Source of the DNA: Microbacterium aerolatum
GTDB taxonomy: Bacteria; Actinomycetota; Actinomycetes; Actinomycetales; Microbacteriaceae
Direction: 5' to 3'
Length of the DNA: 64,000 nucleotides
Assembly (NCBI RefSeq): GCF_007988825.1
Contig: NZ_BJUW01000001.1
Span: 310,001-374,000, forward strand
The notes below the pieces were generated by a model. The model was not told the origin of the DNA, did not search any database, and saw nothing but the letters and a program-made list of their open reading frames with translations. Shown here piece after piece: positions 35,179 to 46,038 of this stretch. Both the position numbers and the translations under genes were made by a program. Each line of letters starts with the position of its first letter. Positions within the stretch are counted from its first letter, which is position 1.

Positions 35179-37908
35179 ATGGCCAGTCGCACCACGAAGA
35201 CCTCGCGCGCGTCCGAGAAGACACCCTCGCGCGCCAAGGCGCAGACGGCCCCGACCAAGAAGATTCCGGCGCCGAAGAAGTACATCGACGAGGTCGACAG
35301 GCCTCCGCTCGTGGTGCGCGCCTGGACGGGGCTCGCGCACGGCGTGGGCGGTCTGTTCCGTGCGTTCGGCCCCGAGGCGCTCGAGAAGGACCAGCGGCGC
35401 GACGGGTTCCCGTTCCTGCTGGTGATCCTCGCCTGCCTCGGCGCGGTCGACGAGTGGTTCTTCATCGGCAACGAGGTCGCGCAGAACATCAGCGCCTACA
35501 CGGTCGGCGGCCTGATCGGCCGCACGGCGTTCCTGATGCCGGTGCTGCTGCTCTTCCTCGCCGGCTGGCTGTTCCGGCATCCGTCGTCCGTGCACGACAA
35601 CGGCAGGATCGGGATCGGCTTCGGCCTGCTCGTCGTCTCGATCGCAGGCATCTGCCACGTCGCGGGAGGGCAGCCCGAGCCGAAGCAGGGCATGCCGGCG
35701 CTCAGCGCCGCCGGCGGCCTGTTCGGCTGGATGCTGGGGGAGCCGCTGTCGTACCTGACCGACGTGGTCGCCTACATCGTGCTGGTGGTGTTCGCCGCGC
35801 TCAGCATCCTGATCATCACCAAGACGCCGCCGAACAAGATCGGTCCTCGTCTGGGAGACCTGTACGCCTGGATGTTCGGCGCCGAGCGCAGCACCCCCGA
35901 GGCGCAGCCCGTCGCTGACGACTCCGAAGAACAGCCCGACGACTCGCTGCCGTGGTGGCGGCGCAACAAGACGGGTCGCGAAGAGGACCCCGACGAGGGG
36001 ATCGGCTCGCAGGATCTCACCGAGCTGCTGACCCCGACGGACGCTCCTTCCGACAACACCGCCTACGACCAGGCGGTCATCCTCGCGGGTCCCTCGGATG
36101 CCGCGACCGAGGTCCTCACCGACGTCGAGGGCGTCATGGCGGGTCTCGCCGGTCACGGCAGTACCGCGCTCATGGATGATTCGGGCGACACGGGCGAGCA
36201 ACCCGAGCTGCCGGGCCTGTCCGGCTTCGGCACCGAGGGCCCCGGCGACCGCGGTCTGCAGGCCCCCAGCACGCCGTACGTGCTTCCGTCCACCGCAGTC
36301 CTGCGCGAGGGCCCACCGCCGGTCATCCGGTCTGAGGCCACAGACCGTGTCATCGAGCAGATCACGGGCGTGTTCACGCAGTTCAAGGTCGATGCGACGG
36401 TGACCGGCTTCTCGCGCGGTCCGACGGTGACCCAGTACGAGGTCGAGGTCGGCCACGGCGTCAAGGTCGAGAAGATCACGCAGCTGAGCAACAACATCGC
36501 CTATGCCGTGGCATCCAACGACGTGCGCATCCTCTCGCCGATCCCGGGCAAGAGTGCGATCGGAATCGAGATCCCGAACGCCGACAAGGAGATGGTCGCG
36601 CTCGGCGACGTGCTGCGTTCGCCCGCGGCTCAGAAGAGCGCCCACCCGATGACGATCGGCGTCGGCAAGGACGTCGGCGGCAACATCGTCGTGGCGAACC
36701 TCGCGAAGATGCCGCACCTGCTGGTGGCGGGTTCGACCGGTTCCGGTAAGTCGAGCTTCGTGAACTCCATGATCACGAGCCTGCTGATGCGGGCGCGGCC
36801 TGCCGATGTGCGCATGGTCCTGATCGACCCCAAGCGGGTCGAGCTCACCAGCTACTCCGGCGTTCCGCACCTGATCACCCCCATCATCACCAACCCCAAG
36901 AAGGCCGCAGAGGCTCTGCAGTGGGTGGTGAAGGAGATGGACATGCGGTACGACGACCTCGCGTCGTTCGGATTCCGTCACATCGACGACTTCAACAAGG
37001 CGGTCCGCGCCGGCGAGGTTGAGGTGCCGGTAGGCAGTGAGCGCGTGCTCAAGCCCTACCCGTACCTGCTGGTCGTCGTCGACGAGCTCGCAGATCTCAT
37101 GATGGTCGCTCCCCGCGACGTCGAGGACTCGATCGTGCGCATCACGCAGCTCGCCCGTGCCTCCGGCATCCACCTGGTGCTGGCCACCCAGCGACCGAGC
37201 GTCGATGTCGTCACCGGTCTCATCAAGGCCAACGTGCCGTCCCGCCTCGCGTTCGCCGTCACGAGCGTCACCGACAGCCGCGTCATCCTCGACGCCCCGG
37301 GAGCCGACAAGCTGATCGGCCAGGGCGATGCCCTCTTCTCGCCGATGGGCTCGTCCAAGCCGTTCCGCCTTCAGGGCGCATGGGTCGAGGAGAGCGAGAT
37401 CGACGCGGTCGTCAAGCACGTCACGGCGCAGGCTCGCCCCGAGTACCGCGCCGACGTGCAGGAGGCGATGGACCCCGCCAAGAAGAAGGAAGTCGACGAG
37501 GACATCGGCGACGACCTCGAGGTGCTTCTCGCAGCCGCCGAACTCGTCGTGTCGTCGCAGTTCGGATCGACCTCGATGCTGCAGCGAAAGCTGCGTGTCG
37601 GGTTCGCGAAGGCCGGGCGCCTGATGGACCTCCTCGAGTCCCGCGAGATCGTCGGGCCCTCCGAAGGCTCGAAGGCGCGTGACGTGCTGGTGACCGCCGA
37701 GCAGCTGCCCGCAGTGATGGCGAAGCTCCGCGGCGACGATGCTCCTGCCGCGCCTCCCGCGCCCGCCGCTCCTGCTGCGGCAGCGGCTGCCGAGATGGGG
37801 TCGGTGGACTACGGACGCGACCCGATCGAGGCGCAGTTCGATGGCATGCCGGTCGTCGACGACGGTGAGGGCGACGAAGACGCCTGGGGCCTGACGGGTC
37901 GCGACTGA
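35179..37908 (+). CDS. ftsK: DNA translocase FtsK/SpoIIIE
   Basis: 909 residues. Pumps chromosome ends through the closing septum. A basic N-terminal arm (~1-45) leads to four or five membrane helices (~75-220), then a Glu/Asp-rich linker (~230-380). The motor has Walker A at [14 protein letters not shown] (Lys524) and Walker B at [13 protein letters not shown]. The gamma winged-helix, which reads KOPS sites, sits at ~770-840 ([26 protein letters not shown]). ATG 35179 chosen; GTG 35173 adds two residues. The stop overlaps pgsA. Confidence 0.95.
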   Translation: MASRTTKTSRASEKTPSRAKAQTAPTKKIPAPKKYIDEVDRPPLVVRAWTGLAHGVGGLFRAFGPEALEKDQRRDGFPFLLVILACLGAVDEWFFIGNEVAQNISAYTVGGLIGRTAFLMPVLLLFLAGWLFRHPSSVHDNGRIGIGFGLLVVSIAGICHVAGGQPEPKQGMPALSAAGGLFGWMLGEPLSYLTDVVAYIVLVVFAALSILIITKTPPNKIGPRLGDLYAWMFGAERSTPEAQPVADDSEEQPDDSLPWWRRNKTGREEDPDEGIGSQDLTELLTPTDAPSDNTAYDQAVILAGPSDAATEVLTDVEGVMAGLAGHGSTALMDDSGDTGEQPELPGLSGFGTEGPGDRGLQAPSTPYVLPSTAVLREGPPPVIRSEATDRVIEQITGVFTQFKVDATVTGFSRGPTVTQYEVEVGHGVKVEKITQLSNNIAYAVASNDVRILSPIPGKSAIGIEIPNADKEMVALGDVLRSPAAQKSAHPMTIGVGKDVGGNIVVANLAKMPHLLVAGSTGSGKSSFVNSMITSLLMRARPADVRMVLIDPKRVELTSYSGVPHLITPIITNPKKAAEALQWVVKEMDMRYDDLASFGFRHIDDFNKAVRAGEVEVPVGSERVLKPYPYLLVVVDELADLMMVAPRDVEDSIVRITQLARASGIHLVLATQRPSVDVVTGLIKANVPSRLAFAVTSVTDSRVILDAPGADKLIGQGDALFSPMGSSKPFRLQGAWVEESEIDAVVKHVTAQARPEYRADVQEAMDPAKKKEVDEDIGDDLEVLLAAAELVVSSQFGSTSMLQRKLRVGFAKAGRLMDLLESREIVGPSEGSKARDVLVTAEQLPAVMAKLRGDDAPAAPPAPAAPAAAAAAEMGSVDYGRDPIEAQFDGMPVVDDGEGDEDAWGLTGRD

Positions 37909-38483
37909 TGGCCATCCCGCGGCAGCTGCCGAACGCGATCACGATCGCCAGGATCCCGCTCGCCATTGTGTTCTTCGTGCTGCTCCTGCTGGGCGGTGCA
38001 TACGGACTGGACGACCTCGTCATCCGCTGGGTGGCCGGCGTGCTGTTCGTCGTCGCGATCTCCACCGATTGGGTGGACGGGTATCTCGCCCGCAAGTACG
38101 ACATCGTCAGCGACTTCGGCAAGCTCTGGGATCCGATCGCCGACAAGCTGCTCACCGGAGCAGGATTCGTCGGACTCGCGATCCTCGGCGAGTGGCCGTG
38201 GTGGATCGTCATCATCATCCTCATCCGCGAGTGGGGCATCACTGTGCACCGCTTCATCGTCGCGAACACGCACATCGTCGCCGCGGCGTGGATGGGAAAG
38301 CTCAAGACGGCCTTCCAGGGCGTCGCGCTCAGCTGGTGGCTGCTGCCGCTTCACCAGCTGATCGGGATGGACTGGTGGACGGGCGTCGGGATCGTGCTGA
38401 TGTACGCCACGCTCGTGCTCACGGTCGCCAGCGGGGTCGACTACGTCATCTCGCAGGTGCGCGGATCCCGGACCGCCCGGTGA
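37908..38483 (+). CDS. pgsA: CDP-diacylglycerol--glycerol-3-phosphate 3-phosphatidyltransferase
   Basis: 191 residues. Makes phosphatidylglycerol phosphate at the membrane. The CDP-alcohol phosphotransferase motif is complete: D-W-V-DG-YLAR-8x-G-3x-D-3x-D in STDWVDGYLARKYDIVSDFGKLWDPIADK. Four or five hydrophobic helices surround it; N-terminal LPNAITIARIPLA is family-typical. Coupled by overlaps to ftsK upstream and cinA downstream. Confidence 0.94.
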   Translation: MAIPRQLPNAITIARIPLAIVFFVLLLLGGAYGLDDLVIRWVAGVLFVVAISTDWVDGYLARKYDIVSDFGKLWDPIADKLLTGAGFVGLAILGEWPWWIVIIILIREWGITVHRFIVANTHIVAAAWMGKLKTAFQGVALSWWLLPLHQLIGMDWWTGVGIVLMYATLVLTVASGVDYVISQVRGSRTAR

Positions 38484-38965
38484 ACAGCGACGCCGCGCGA
38501 CTCGTCGCGGCGCTCACGGCTCGCGGGTGGACGCTCGGCGTCGCCGAGTCGCTCACCGGCGGTGCACTGACCGCCGAGATCGTCTCGGTTCCCGGCGCGT
38601 CCGCGACCCTGCTCGGTGGTGTGGTCGCCTACGCGACGCCGGTGAAGACGACGCTTCTGAAAGTGGATGCCGCGATCCTCGCAGAGCACGGTCCCGTGCA
38701 TGCCGACGTCGCTGCGCAGATGGCCACCGGGGTGCGCACCGCCGTGCGAGTGGACGGCCGGATCGCAGACGTGGGCATCTCGACGACCGGGATCGCCGGC
38801 CCGGATTCGCCGGACGGGCAGCCGGTCGGCACCGTGCACATCGGCGTCGCGACACCCGACGGGGTGCACACGAGAGCATTCCGCTTCGAGGGCGACCGGG
38901 CGTCGGTGCGTGCGCAGTCCGTGAGCGCGGCGATCACCGCGGCACTGGATGCCGTGGGGGAATAG
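38480..38965 (+). CDS. CinA C-terminal domain protein (nicotinamide-nucleotide amidohydrolase, PncC-like)
   Basis: 161 residues with only the CinA C-terminal domain. Motifs are TLGVAESLTGGALTAEIVSVPGAS, GGVVAYATPVKTTLL, GHGPV-like segment (EHGPVHADVAAQMA), STTGIAGPDSPDGQPVGTVHIGV. In E. coli the stand-alone domain deamidates NMN to NaMN for NAD recycling. GTG start at 38480 overlaps the pgsA stop. In many Actinobacteria this gene precedes clgR and recA, as here. Confidence 0.9.
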   Translation: MNSDAARLVAALTARGWTLGVAESLTGGALTAEIVSVPGASATLLGGVVAYATPVKTTLLKVDAAILAEHGPVHADVAAQMATGVRTAVRVDGRIADVGISTTGIAGPDSPDGQPVGTVHIGVATPDGVHTRAFRFEGDRASVRAQSVSAAITAALDAVGE

Positions 38966-39109
38966 CGGCTGCCGCGTGAGCGTTGTCGAAGATGTGTCAT
39001 TCTCAACGAAAGCACAGCGTGAAACGGTAGCGTTTTCAACAGCGAGTCGCGTTAGACTGGCGATCCGTTCGGAGATTGCTCCGATCTGGGGAATGGAGAG
39101 GAGGTTCCG

Positions 39110-39418
39110 ATGATTCTTGTTCGACAGGAAATCGGCGATGTGCTGAGGGACTTCCGCCTGCAGAAGGGCCGCACGCTCCGGCAGGTCGCGAGCAAGGCCT
39201 CGGTTGCGCTCGGTTACCTCAGCGAAGTCGAACGCGGCCAGAAGGAAGCGTCCAGCGAGATCCTCGCCTCGGTCGCCGAAGCGCTCGACGTCCCCATCTC
39301 CATGATCATGCGCGAAGTCGGTGACCGGATCTCCGTGCTCGAGGGCATCCAGGTCTTCCCCGACGTCGTCCCCGACGATCTGGTGGCCTCGGTCGAACCA
39401 GAGCTGTCGCTGCGCTGA
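39110..39418 (+). CDS. clgR: ClgR-like XRE-family regulator of clp genes
   Basis: 102 residues. The helix-turn-helix lies at ~7-62 (EIGDVLRDFRLQKGRTLRQVASKASVALGYLSEVERGQKEASSEILASVAEALDVP spans it). This matches ClgR/PopR, which activates Clp protease and other stress genes in Actinobacteria and is itself degraded by Clp. The degron-like C-terminus of other ClgR proteins (hydrophobic end) is ELSLR here. The 144-base leader has its own likely promoter. Placed between cinA and DUF3046-recA, the usual actinobacterial arrangement. Confidence 0.88.
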   Translation: MILVRQEIGDVLRDFRLQKGRTLRQVASKASVALGYLSEVERGQKEASSEILASVAEALDVPISMIMREVGDRISVLEGIQVFPDVVPDDLVASVEPELSLR

Positions 39419-39442
39419 CGCACCGACGGATCCAGCAAGTCG

Positions 39443-39667
39443 ATGCGGCGCAGCGAGTTCCTTCGTGCGGTCGAAGATGAGTTCGGTGCGCGATCTGTCG
39501 CACTGATGACCGATCTGGTGCTCGGCGCGGTCGGGAACCGAACGGCCTCCGAGGCGTTGGATGCCGGCGTGCCACCGCGCGACATCTGGTTGGCGCTGTG
39601 CGAGGAGAACGATGTTCCGCCGGCGCGCCGCTATGGCGTCGGACGCCTGGAACCGCGGCGAAGCTGA
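39443..39667 (+). CDS. DUF3046 protein
   Basis: 74 residues matching DUF3046: SEFLRAVEDEFGARSVALMTDLVLGAVGNRTASEALDAGVPPRDIWLALCEENDVP. It regularly sits just before recA in Actinobacteria; function unknown. Starts 25 bases after clgR, so it may share that transcript. Confidence 0.88.
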   Translation: MRRSEFLRAVEDEFGARSVALMTDLVLGAVGNRTASEALDAGVPPRDIWLALCEENDVPPARRYGVGRLEPRRS

Positions 39668-39697
39668 ATCCCTCTCGACTCCGCTTTCGGCGTGTCG

Positions 39698-39713
39698 TCG
39701 AAGATGTGTTCGA
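39698..39713. promoter_or_regulatory. LexA (SOS) box upstream of recA
   Basis: TCGAAGATGTGTTCGA differs from the actinobacterial LexA consensus TCGAAC-N4-GTTCGA at one position (G for C at position 6). It lies 198 bases before the recA start, within the 243-base gap after DUF3046, where the recA promoter must be. Confidence 0.75.
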
Positions 39714-39910
39714 AGTGCGCGTATCGTTCTGCACAAGTGGTTTCGATGTGCTGTATTCCACCGTTGGCGGGAGTTCCGACTCGATGTCGGTGGCCCCTCG
39801 TACGGTGAATGCAGGCCGAGAAGCCATACGCCTTGTCGGAGAGTCCGCCCCAGCCGGGGCAGCCGCGACAGCCTACAGGCGGCACCACGCGAACACATGA
39901 GGAGCACGTC

Positions 39911-40965
<1,055 letters not shown>

Positions 40966-40966
<1 letters not shown>

Positions 40967-41733
40967 TGTCTCAGGATCATGACGGGGGCGAGGACCGCCT
41001 CGCCCCCGTCATCCCGCTCTTCGGCGGCAAGATGACGCGAGCGTCCGAGCTCGCGCCTGCGCCCGAACCACCGGTCGCCCACGACGGGCGTGCGACTGCA
41101 GCGCCGATTCGCGATATCGCCCACGTCGCGCCGCACGAGGCCGGTGCGCAACACGAGACCGGTGTGAAGCACGAGGCCTGTGCGCGGCACGAGAGCGGCG
41201 CGCCGCGCGGCGATGCCGGTGACGCCGATGAGACCGCTCGCCGCGTCGAAGAGGTGCTGGTGCGCAAGCTGCGGGCTCGCTCGCTCTCGGTCTCCGAAGC
41301 CAGGCAGGTGCTCCGCGGGCAGGATCTCGACGGCGCCGGCATCGACGACGTGATCGACAGGTTCTGCGAGCGCGGTTATCTCGACGACGCACTGCTGGCC
41401 GAGCACCTGGTCATCTCCGGCATCGAGCGCAAGGGGCAGGGGCGCGTCGCGCTCTCCCGCGCTCTCTCGCAGCGCGGCATCCCTCGGGATGTCATCGATG
41501 TCGCACTCGGCGACCTGCCCGACGACGACGCAGAACGGGCGCTCGAGTTCGCCAGGACGAAAGCACGCTCTTTGTCGCGGCTCGACTTCGACACCGCACT
41601 GCGCCGCCTGATGGGGCAGCTCGCCCGTCGCGGTTACGGCGGGTCCGTCGCCGTGACAGCGGCACGCACCGCGCTCACCGAGGCGTCGCTCGGCGGTCCG
41701 ACCAGCGGCGTACGGTTCGTCGACTCGGATTGA
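40966..41733 (+). CDS. recX: Regulatory protein RecX with His-rich N-terminal extension
   Basis: 255 residues. Inhibits RecA filaments. The RecX core is at ~95-255: LRARSLSVSEARQVLRGQ, VIDRFCERGYLDDALLAEHLV, RKGQGRVALSRALSQRGIPRDVIDVAL and an Arg-rich last domain. The ~95-residue N-terminal extension is unusual. It holds four tandem six-residue units starting HE (HEAGAQ, HETGVK, HEACAR, HESGAP). Overlap with recA couples their expression and keeps RecX scarce. Confidence 0.9.
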
Positions 41734-41765
41734 GCTTCCGATTCGGCTCGTAGAATGGGAGCACC

Positions 41766-43316
41766 ATGACTACTCCGCGCAGCGAACCGACCATCATCAC
41801 GGCGTCGCCAGCGGCTGTCGACGCCGACGGTCGCCAGCGTACCTATGAGGTGCGCACCTTCGGGTGCCAGATGAACGTGCACGACTCCGAGCGACTCTCC
41901 GGCTCCCTGGAGAGTGCCGGATATGTGCGGGCGGATGCCGGCTCTGAAGCCGACGTCGTGATCATCAACACCTGCGCCGTGCGCGACAACGCCGCCGGCA
42001 AGCTCTACGGAACGCTCGGCCACTTGGCCTCGGTCAAGCGCCGCAAGGACGGCATGCAGATCGCCGTCGGGGGTTGCCTCGCACAGATGGACAAGGAAGC
42101 CGTCCTCGACAAGGCCCCCTGGGTCGACGTCGTCTTCGGCACGCACAACATGGGATCCCTTCCCGGGCTCCTCGAACGCGCCAAGCACAACGACGATGCT
42201 GAGCTCGAGATCCTCGAGTCGCTCGAGGTGTTCCCCTCGACCCTGCCCACCAAGCGCGACTCCGCGCACAGCGGCTGGGTGTCCATCTCCGTCGGCTGCA
42301 ACAACACCTGCACCTTCTGCATCGTTCCGAGCCTGCGGGGCAAGGAGAAGGACCGTCGACCCGGCGACATCCTGAACGAGATCCGCCTCCTCGTCGAGGA
42401 CGGCGCGATCGAGGTGACCCTGCTCGGCCAGAACGTGAACTCCTACGGCGTCGAGTTCGGCGACCGTCAGGCATTCAGCAAGCTGCTGCGCGCGGCCGGT
42501 CAGATCGACGGCCTCGAGCGGATCCGCTTCACGAGCCCGCACCCCGCCGCCTTCACCGACGACGTCATCGACGCCATGGCCGAGACCCCGTCCGTGATGC
42601 CGCAGCTGCACATGCCGCTGCAGTCCGGCAGCGACCGCATCCTCAAGGCCATGCGCCGCTCATACCGCAGCGAGAAGTTCCTCGGCATCCTGGACCGCGT
42701 CCGCGAGCGCATGCCGAATGCGGCGATCTCCACCGACATCATCGTCGGCTTCCCCGGCGAGACCGAGGAGGACTTCGCAGACACCATGCGCGTCGTCGAG
42801 CAGGCGCGGTTCGCGAACGCGTTCACCTTCCAGTACTCGATCCGCGAGGGCACGCCCGCGGCGACCATGGAGGACCAGGTCCCCAAGGTCGTCGTCCAGG
42901 AGCGGTACGACCGCCTGATCGCCCTGCAGGAGCGCATCTCCCTCGAAGAGAACCAGAAGCAGGTCGGCCGCGAGGTCGAGGTTCTCGTCTCCGTCGGTGA
43001 GGGCAAGAAGGATGCCGAGACGCACCGCCTCACCGGTCGCGCGGAGGACAACCGTCTGGTCCACTTCGAGGTCACCGAGGGATCGGAGCTCCCGCGCCCC
43101 GGCGACATCGTGACAGTGACGATCACCCACGGGGCGCCGTTCCACCTCCTCGCGGACGACCCCTCAGGCGCACCCTTGCGCATCCGCCGCACCCGCGGCG
43201 GCGACGCCTGGGACCGCGCGCAGGCGGAGTCGTGCGGCGTGCCGGCTCCCGCAGGCGCATCCGGCGCTCCGCGCGCGGTGTCGCTCGGGCTGCCCACGCT
43301 CCGCGTCGGTGTCTGA
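41766..43316 (+). CDS. miaB: tRNA-2-methylthio-N6-dimethylallyladenosine synthase
   Basis: 516 residues. Radical-SAM methylthiotransferase acting on A37 of tRNAs after MiaA. N-terminal UPF0004 domain with its cluster Cys in [16 protein letters not shown] and VGGCLAQ; the radical SAM cluster [22 protein letters not shown]-terminal TRAM domain from ~390. The last ~50 residues (Arg/Pro-rich) extend past the usual end. Overlaps miaA by 8 bases. Confidence 0.96.
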   Translation: MTTPRSEPTIITASPAAVDADGRQRTYEVRTFGCQMNVHDSERLSGSLESAGYVRADAGSEADVVIINTCAVRDNAAGKLYGTLGHLASVKRRKDGMQIAVGGCLAQMDKEAVLDKAPWVDVVFGTHNMGSLPGLLERAKHNDDAELEILESLEVFPSTLPTKRDSAHSGWVSISVGCNNTCTFCIVPSLRGKEKDRRPGDILNEIRLLVEDGAIEVTLLGQNVNSYGVEFGDRQAFSKLLRAAGQIDGLERIRFTSPHPAAFTDDVIDAMAETPSVMPQLHMPLQSGSDRILKAMRRSYRSEKFLGILDRVRERMPNAAISTDIIVGFPGETEEDFADTMRVVEQARFANAFTFQYSIREGTPAATMEDQVPKVVVQERYDRLIALQERISLEENQKQVGREVEVLVSVGEGKKDAETHRLTGRAEDNRLVHFEVTEGSELPRPGDIVTVTITHGAPFHLLADDPSGAPLRIRRTRGGDAWDRAQAESCGVPAPAGASGAPRAVSLGLPTLRVGV

Positions 43317-44250
43317 CTCAGGCGTGTCCGCCCCGGGAGCGCCCGGCGGGCGCCTCTGGGCGGTGGTCGGTGCCACCGGTACCGGCAAGAGCGACCTCGC
43401 ACTCGGCCTCGCCGAGACGTTGCGCACGCGCGGCAATCCGGCGGAGATCGTCAACGCCGACGCCATGCAGCTGTATCGCGGCATGGACATCGGCACGGCG
43501 AAGCTGACCCCGACGGAGCGCCGCGGCATCCCGCACCACATGCTCGACGTCCGCGATGTCACCGAGGACGCCGCCGTCGCCTGGTACCAGCCGCTCGCGC
43601 GGGCCGCGATCGACGACATCCACGCCCGTGGCGGCGACGCGATCCTCGTCGGCGGCTCAGGACTGTACGTGTCGAGCGTGATCTTCGACTTCCGCTTCCC
43701 GCCGCGGGATCCGGCCGTGCGCGAACGCCTGGAACGCGAACTCGACGAACTCGGCGCCGGAGCGCTGTTCGCCCGGCTCGAGAAGGCAGACCCCGTCACC
43801 GCGGTGCGTGTCGATCCGAAGAACGGCCGCCGCGTCATCCGTGCGCTCGAGGTCCTCGCGCAGGGCGCCGAGAATCATGGCGCGGCTCTTCCCGATGCTC
43901 CAGCACTGTGGCATCCGAAGACACGCATCCTCGGACTCCAGGTCGACCGTCCCGAGCTCGTCGAGCGACTCGACCGCCGCGTCGAGCGGATGTGGGAGCA
44001 GGGGATGCTCGATGAGGTCGCGGCGCTCCGCGAACGCGGCCTCGAAGAGGGCACCACCGCGCCCCGCGCGATCGGGTACGCGCAGGCGCTCGCGCAACTG
44101 GCGGGGGAGATGACGGAGGCCGAAGCGATCTCGGACACCCAGGCGCTGACCCGCCGTTACGCGCGCAGGCAGGTGTCGTGGTTCAAGCGATATCCCGACA
44201 TCGAGTGGGTCTCGCCGTTGTCCGACCCCCGTGACATCCTGGCGGGATGA
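43309..44250 (+). CDS. miaA: tRNA dimethylallyltransferase
   Basis: 313 residues. Adds a dimethylallyl group to A37 of tRNAs reading UNN codons. P-loop [55 protein letters not shown] and the tRNA-binding [15 protein letters not shown] start at 43309 overlaps miaB; a second in-frame GTG at 43324 is possible. Its stop overlaps the next gene (ATGA). Confidence 0.95.
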   Translation: MSDSGVSAPGAPGGRLWAVVGATGTGKSDLALGLAETLRTRGNPAEIVNADAMQLYRGMDIGTAKLTPTERRGIPHHMLDVRDVTEDAAVAWYQPLARAAIDDIHARGGDAILVGGSGLYVSSVIFDFRFPPRDPAVRERLERELDELGAGALFARLEKADPVTAVRVDPKNGRRVIRALEVLAQGAENHGAALPDAPALWHPKTRILGLQVDRPELVERLDRRVERMWEQGMLDEVAALRERGLEEGTTAPRAIGYAQALAQLAGEMTEAEAISDTQALTRRYARRQVSWFKRYPDIEWVSPLSDPRDILAG

Positions 44251-44789
44251 CGACCCACTACTACACGGCGAGCAGCCTGGACGGGTTCATCGCCACCCCC
44301 GAGCACTCCCTGGACTGGTTGCTGAAGCAGGACATCGATGAGAACGGGCCGATGGCGTACCCCGGGTTCATCTCGGGGATCGGCGCACTCGCGATGGGCG
44401 CTTCGACCTACGAGTGGGTGATGCAGCACGAGAACGGCGTGTGGAGCTACGAGCAGCCGACGTGGGTGTTCACCCATCGACAGTTGAGCGTACCCGCAGG
44501 CGCCGACGTGCGACTCACGCACGGCGAAGTGCCCGATGTCCACGCCGCCATGACCGAGGCGGCCGGAGGAAAAGACCTCTGGATCGTCGGCGGGGGAGAC
44601 CTCGCCGGGCAGTTCGCCGACGCCGGCCTGCTCGACGAGGTATGGCTGCAGTACGCGCCGGTCACACTGGGCGCCGGTTCTCCCGTGCTGCCGAGAATGC
44701 TCGATCTGGAACTGCTCGATGTCGCCCGCAACCGCGCCTTCTTATGCGGTCGCTATCGCGTTCTCCGCTTGGCGCCGAACGTGAAGTAA
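44247..44789 (+). CDS. RibD C-terminal/DHFR-like reductase family protein
   Basis: 180 residues of the dihydrofolate-reductase-like RibD_C family: [69 protein letters not shown]. Such stand-alone proteins are NADPH-dependent reductases of unknown substrate. Coupled to miaA by an ATGA overlap. Its 3' end overlaps the convergent small gene by 37 bases. Confidence 0.88.
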   Translation: MTTHYYTASSLDGFIATPEHSLDWLLKQDIDENGPMAYPGFISGIGALAMGASTYEWVMQHENGVWSYEQPTWVFTHRQLSVPAGADVRLTHGEVPDVHAAMTEAAGGKDLWIVGGGDLAGQFADAGLLDEVWLQYAPVTLGAGSPVLPRMLDLELLDVARNRAFLCGRYRVLRLAPNVK

Positions 44790-44977
44790 GCCGCTGGTCC
44801 GATCCAGTTCACCAGAATGACCGGTATCCAAGCCGGCTTCGGTCCGCGCAGCTCATCCGCCTCACGGTGAGCCAGATCCCAGAACGCCAGAGCAGCGAAC
44901 GCGACCTGGACCACGCCGATCACAGCCAGTGTGGCCTTGCCGACGGGCCCGACCTGGCTGATGTCCTTCTTGCCCAT
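44753..44977 (-). CDS. Small two-helix membrane protein (PLDc_N-like)
   Basis: 74 residues with helices at ~15-33 and 48-66, separated by DLAHREADELRGPKPAW and followed by a basic end (GAKRRTR). The [19 protein letters not shown] segment recalls the short PLDc_N/phospholipase-D leader family. GGCGGAG precedes the ATG. Convergent and overlapping at its 3' end with the RibD-like gene. Confidence 0.75.
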   Translation of the reverse strand: MGKKDISQVGPVGKATLAVIGVVQVAFAALAFWDLAHREADELRGPKPAWIPVILVNWIGPAAYFTFGAKRRTR

Positions 44978-45076
44978 ATCTCCGCCTCCTCACCCATATC
45001 CTCTGCCGTGTGAGGCTCGCGCGCCAGATCATCAGGCGGTATCGGCCGGTCGGCCGCGGATCTCTAGACTGGAGGC

Positions 45077-45949
45077 ATGGTCGCATTCACCAAAGGGCAC
45101 GGCACCGGCAACGACTTCGTGATCATTGCCGATCCCGACGGCGACCTCGACCTCTCGGCGGAGCAGGTCGCGGCGCTGTGCGACCGTCACTTCGGCATCG
45201 GCGCGGACGGGGTGCTGCGAGTGGTCCGTTCCTCGGCCATCCCCGAGGGAGCAGCCGCTCTCGCCGAGGAGCCGGCGGCCGAATGGTTCATGGACTACCG
45301 CAACGCCGACGGATCGATCGCCGAGATGTGCGGTAACGGCGTCCGGGTGTTCGCGCACTATCTGCTGCGTGCCGGGCTCGCCACGATCGAACCGGGCACC
45401 ACCCTCCCGATCGGCACCCGCGCCGGCGTCCGCGATGTGACCACCAGCACGAACGGCTACCAGGTCGACCTCGGCAGGTGGCGGCTCTCCGGTGACGACC
45501 CCCTCGCCAAGGCTCGCGGACTCGACGTCGCACGCCCCGGCCTCGGCATCGACGTCGGCAACCCGCACGTCGTGGTGGCGCTCGCGTCCGACGAGGAACT
45601 CGCCGGCCTCGAACTGGAGTACATCCCGGAGCTCGAGCCATCCCTGCCCGACGGCGCGAACGTGGAGTTCGTGGTGCCGGGGGAGCCGCTCGTACGCGAC
45701 GGCATCGGCCACGTCACGATGCGCGTCTTCGAACGCGGTGTGGGCGAGACCCTCAGCTGCGGCACCGGAGTCGCCGCGACCGCCCTCGCGGTGCGCCACT
45801 GGGCTGGCGAACGCGCCCCGGACAACTGGCGGGTAGAGGTGCCGGGCGGCGCTCTCGGCGTGCGGATGTTCCCCGCCGAGGACGGCGAGCACGTCGCTCT
45901 CTCGGGACCGGCGCAGTTGGTGTACAGCGGCACCGTAGACCTGATCTGA
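45077..45949 (+). CDS. dapF: Diaminopimelate epimerase
   Basis: 290 residues. Converts LL- to meso-diaminopimelate by two-base catalysis. Both catalytic cysteines are visible, in [15 protein letters not shown] and [15 protein letters not shown]-terminal [14 protein letters not shown] and DVGNPHVVV are family-typical. Acts downstream of DapA and DapB, coded elsewhere in this window. ATG 45077. Confidence 0.95.
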   Translation: MVAFTKGHGTGNDFVIIADPDGDLDLSAEQVAALCDRHFGIGADGVLRVVRSSAIPEGAAALAEEPAAEWFMDYRNADGSIAEMCGNGVRVFAHYLLRAGLATIEPGTTLPIGTRAGVRDVTTSTNGYQVDLGRWRLSGDDPLAKARGLDVARPGLGIDVGNPHVVVALASDEELAGLELEYIPELEPSLPDGANVEFVVPGEPLVRDGIGHVTMRVFERGVGETLSCGTGVAATALAVRHWAGERAPDNWRVEVPGGALGVRMFPAEDGEHVALSGPAQLVYSGTVDLI

Positions 45950-46038
45950 CCCCGCACAGCACCCCGGCGACCTGCGAATGCGTCGTCGCATGACAAGCGA
46001 TGCGGCATCGCACTCCGGCATGGTTCACGATGGTGCGC

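Noticed and set aside
32812..37419. Long reverse-strand frames opposite dapA, rnj and ftsK
   Set aside because: Composition mirrors the codon structure of the real forward genes, which carry clear catalytic motifs.
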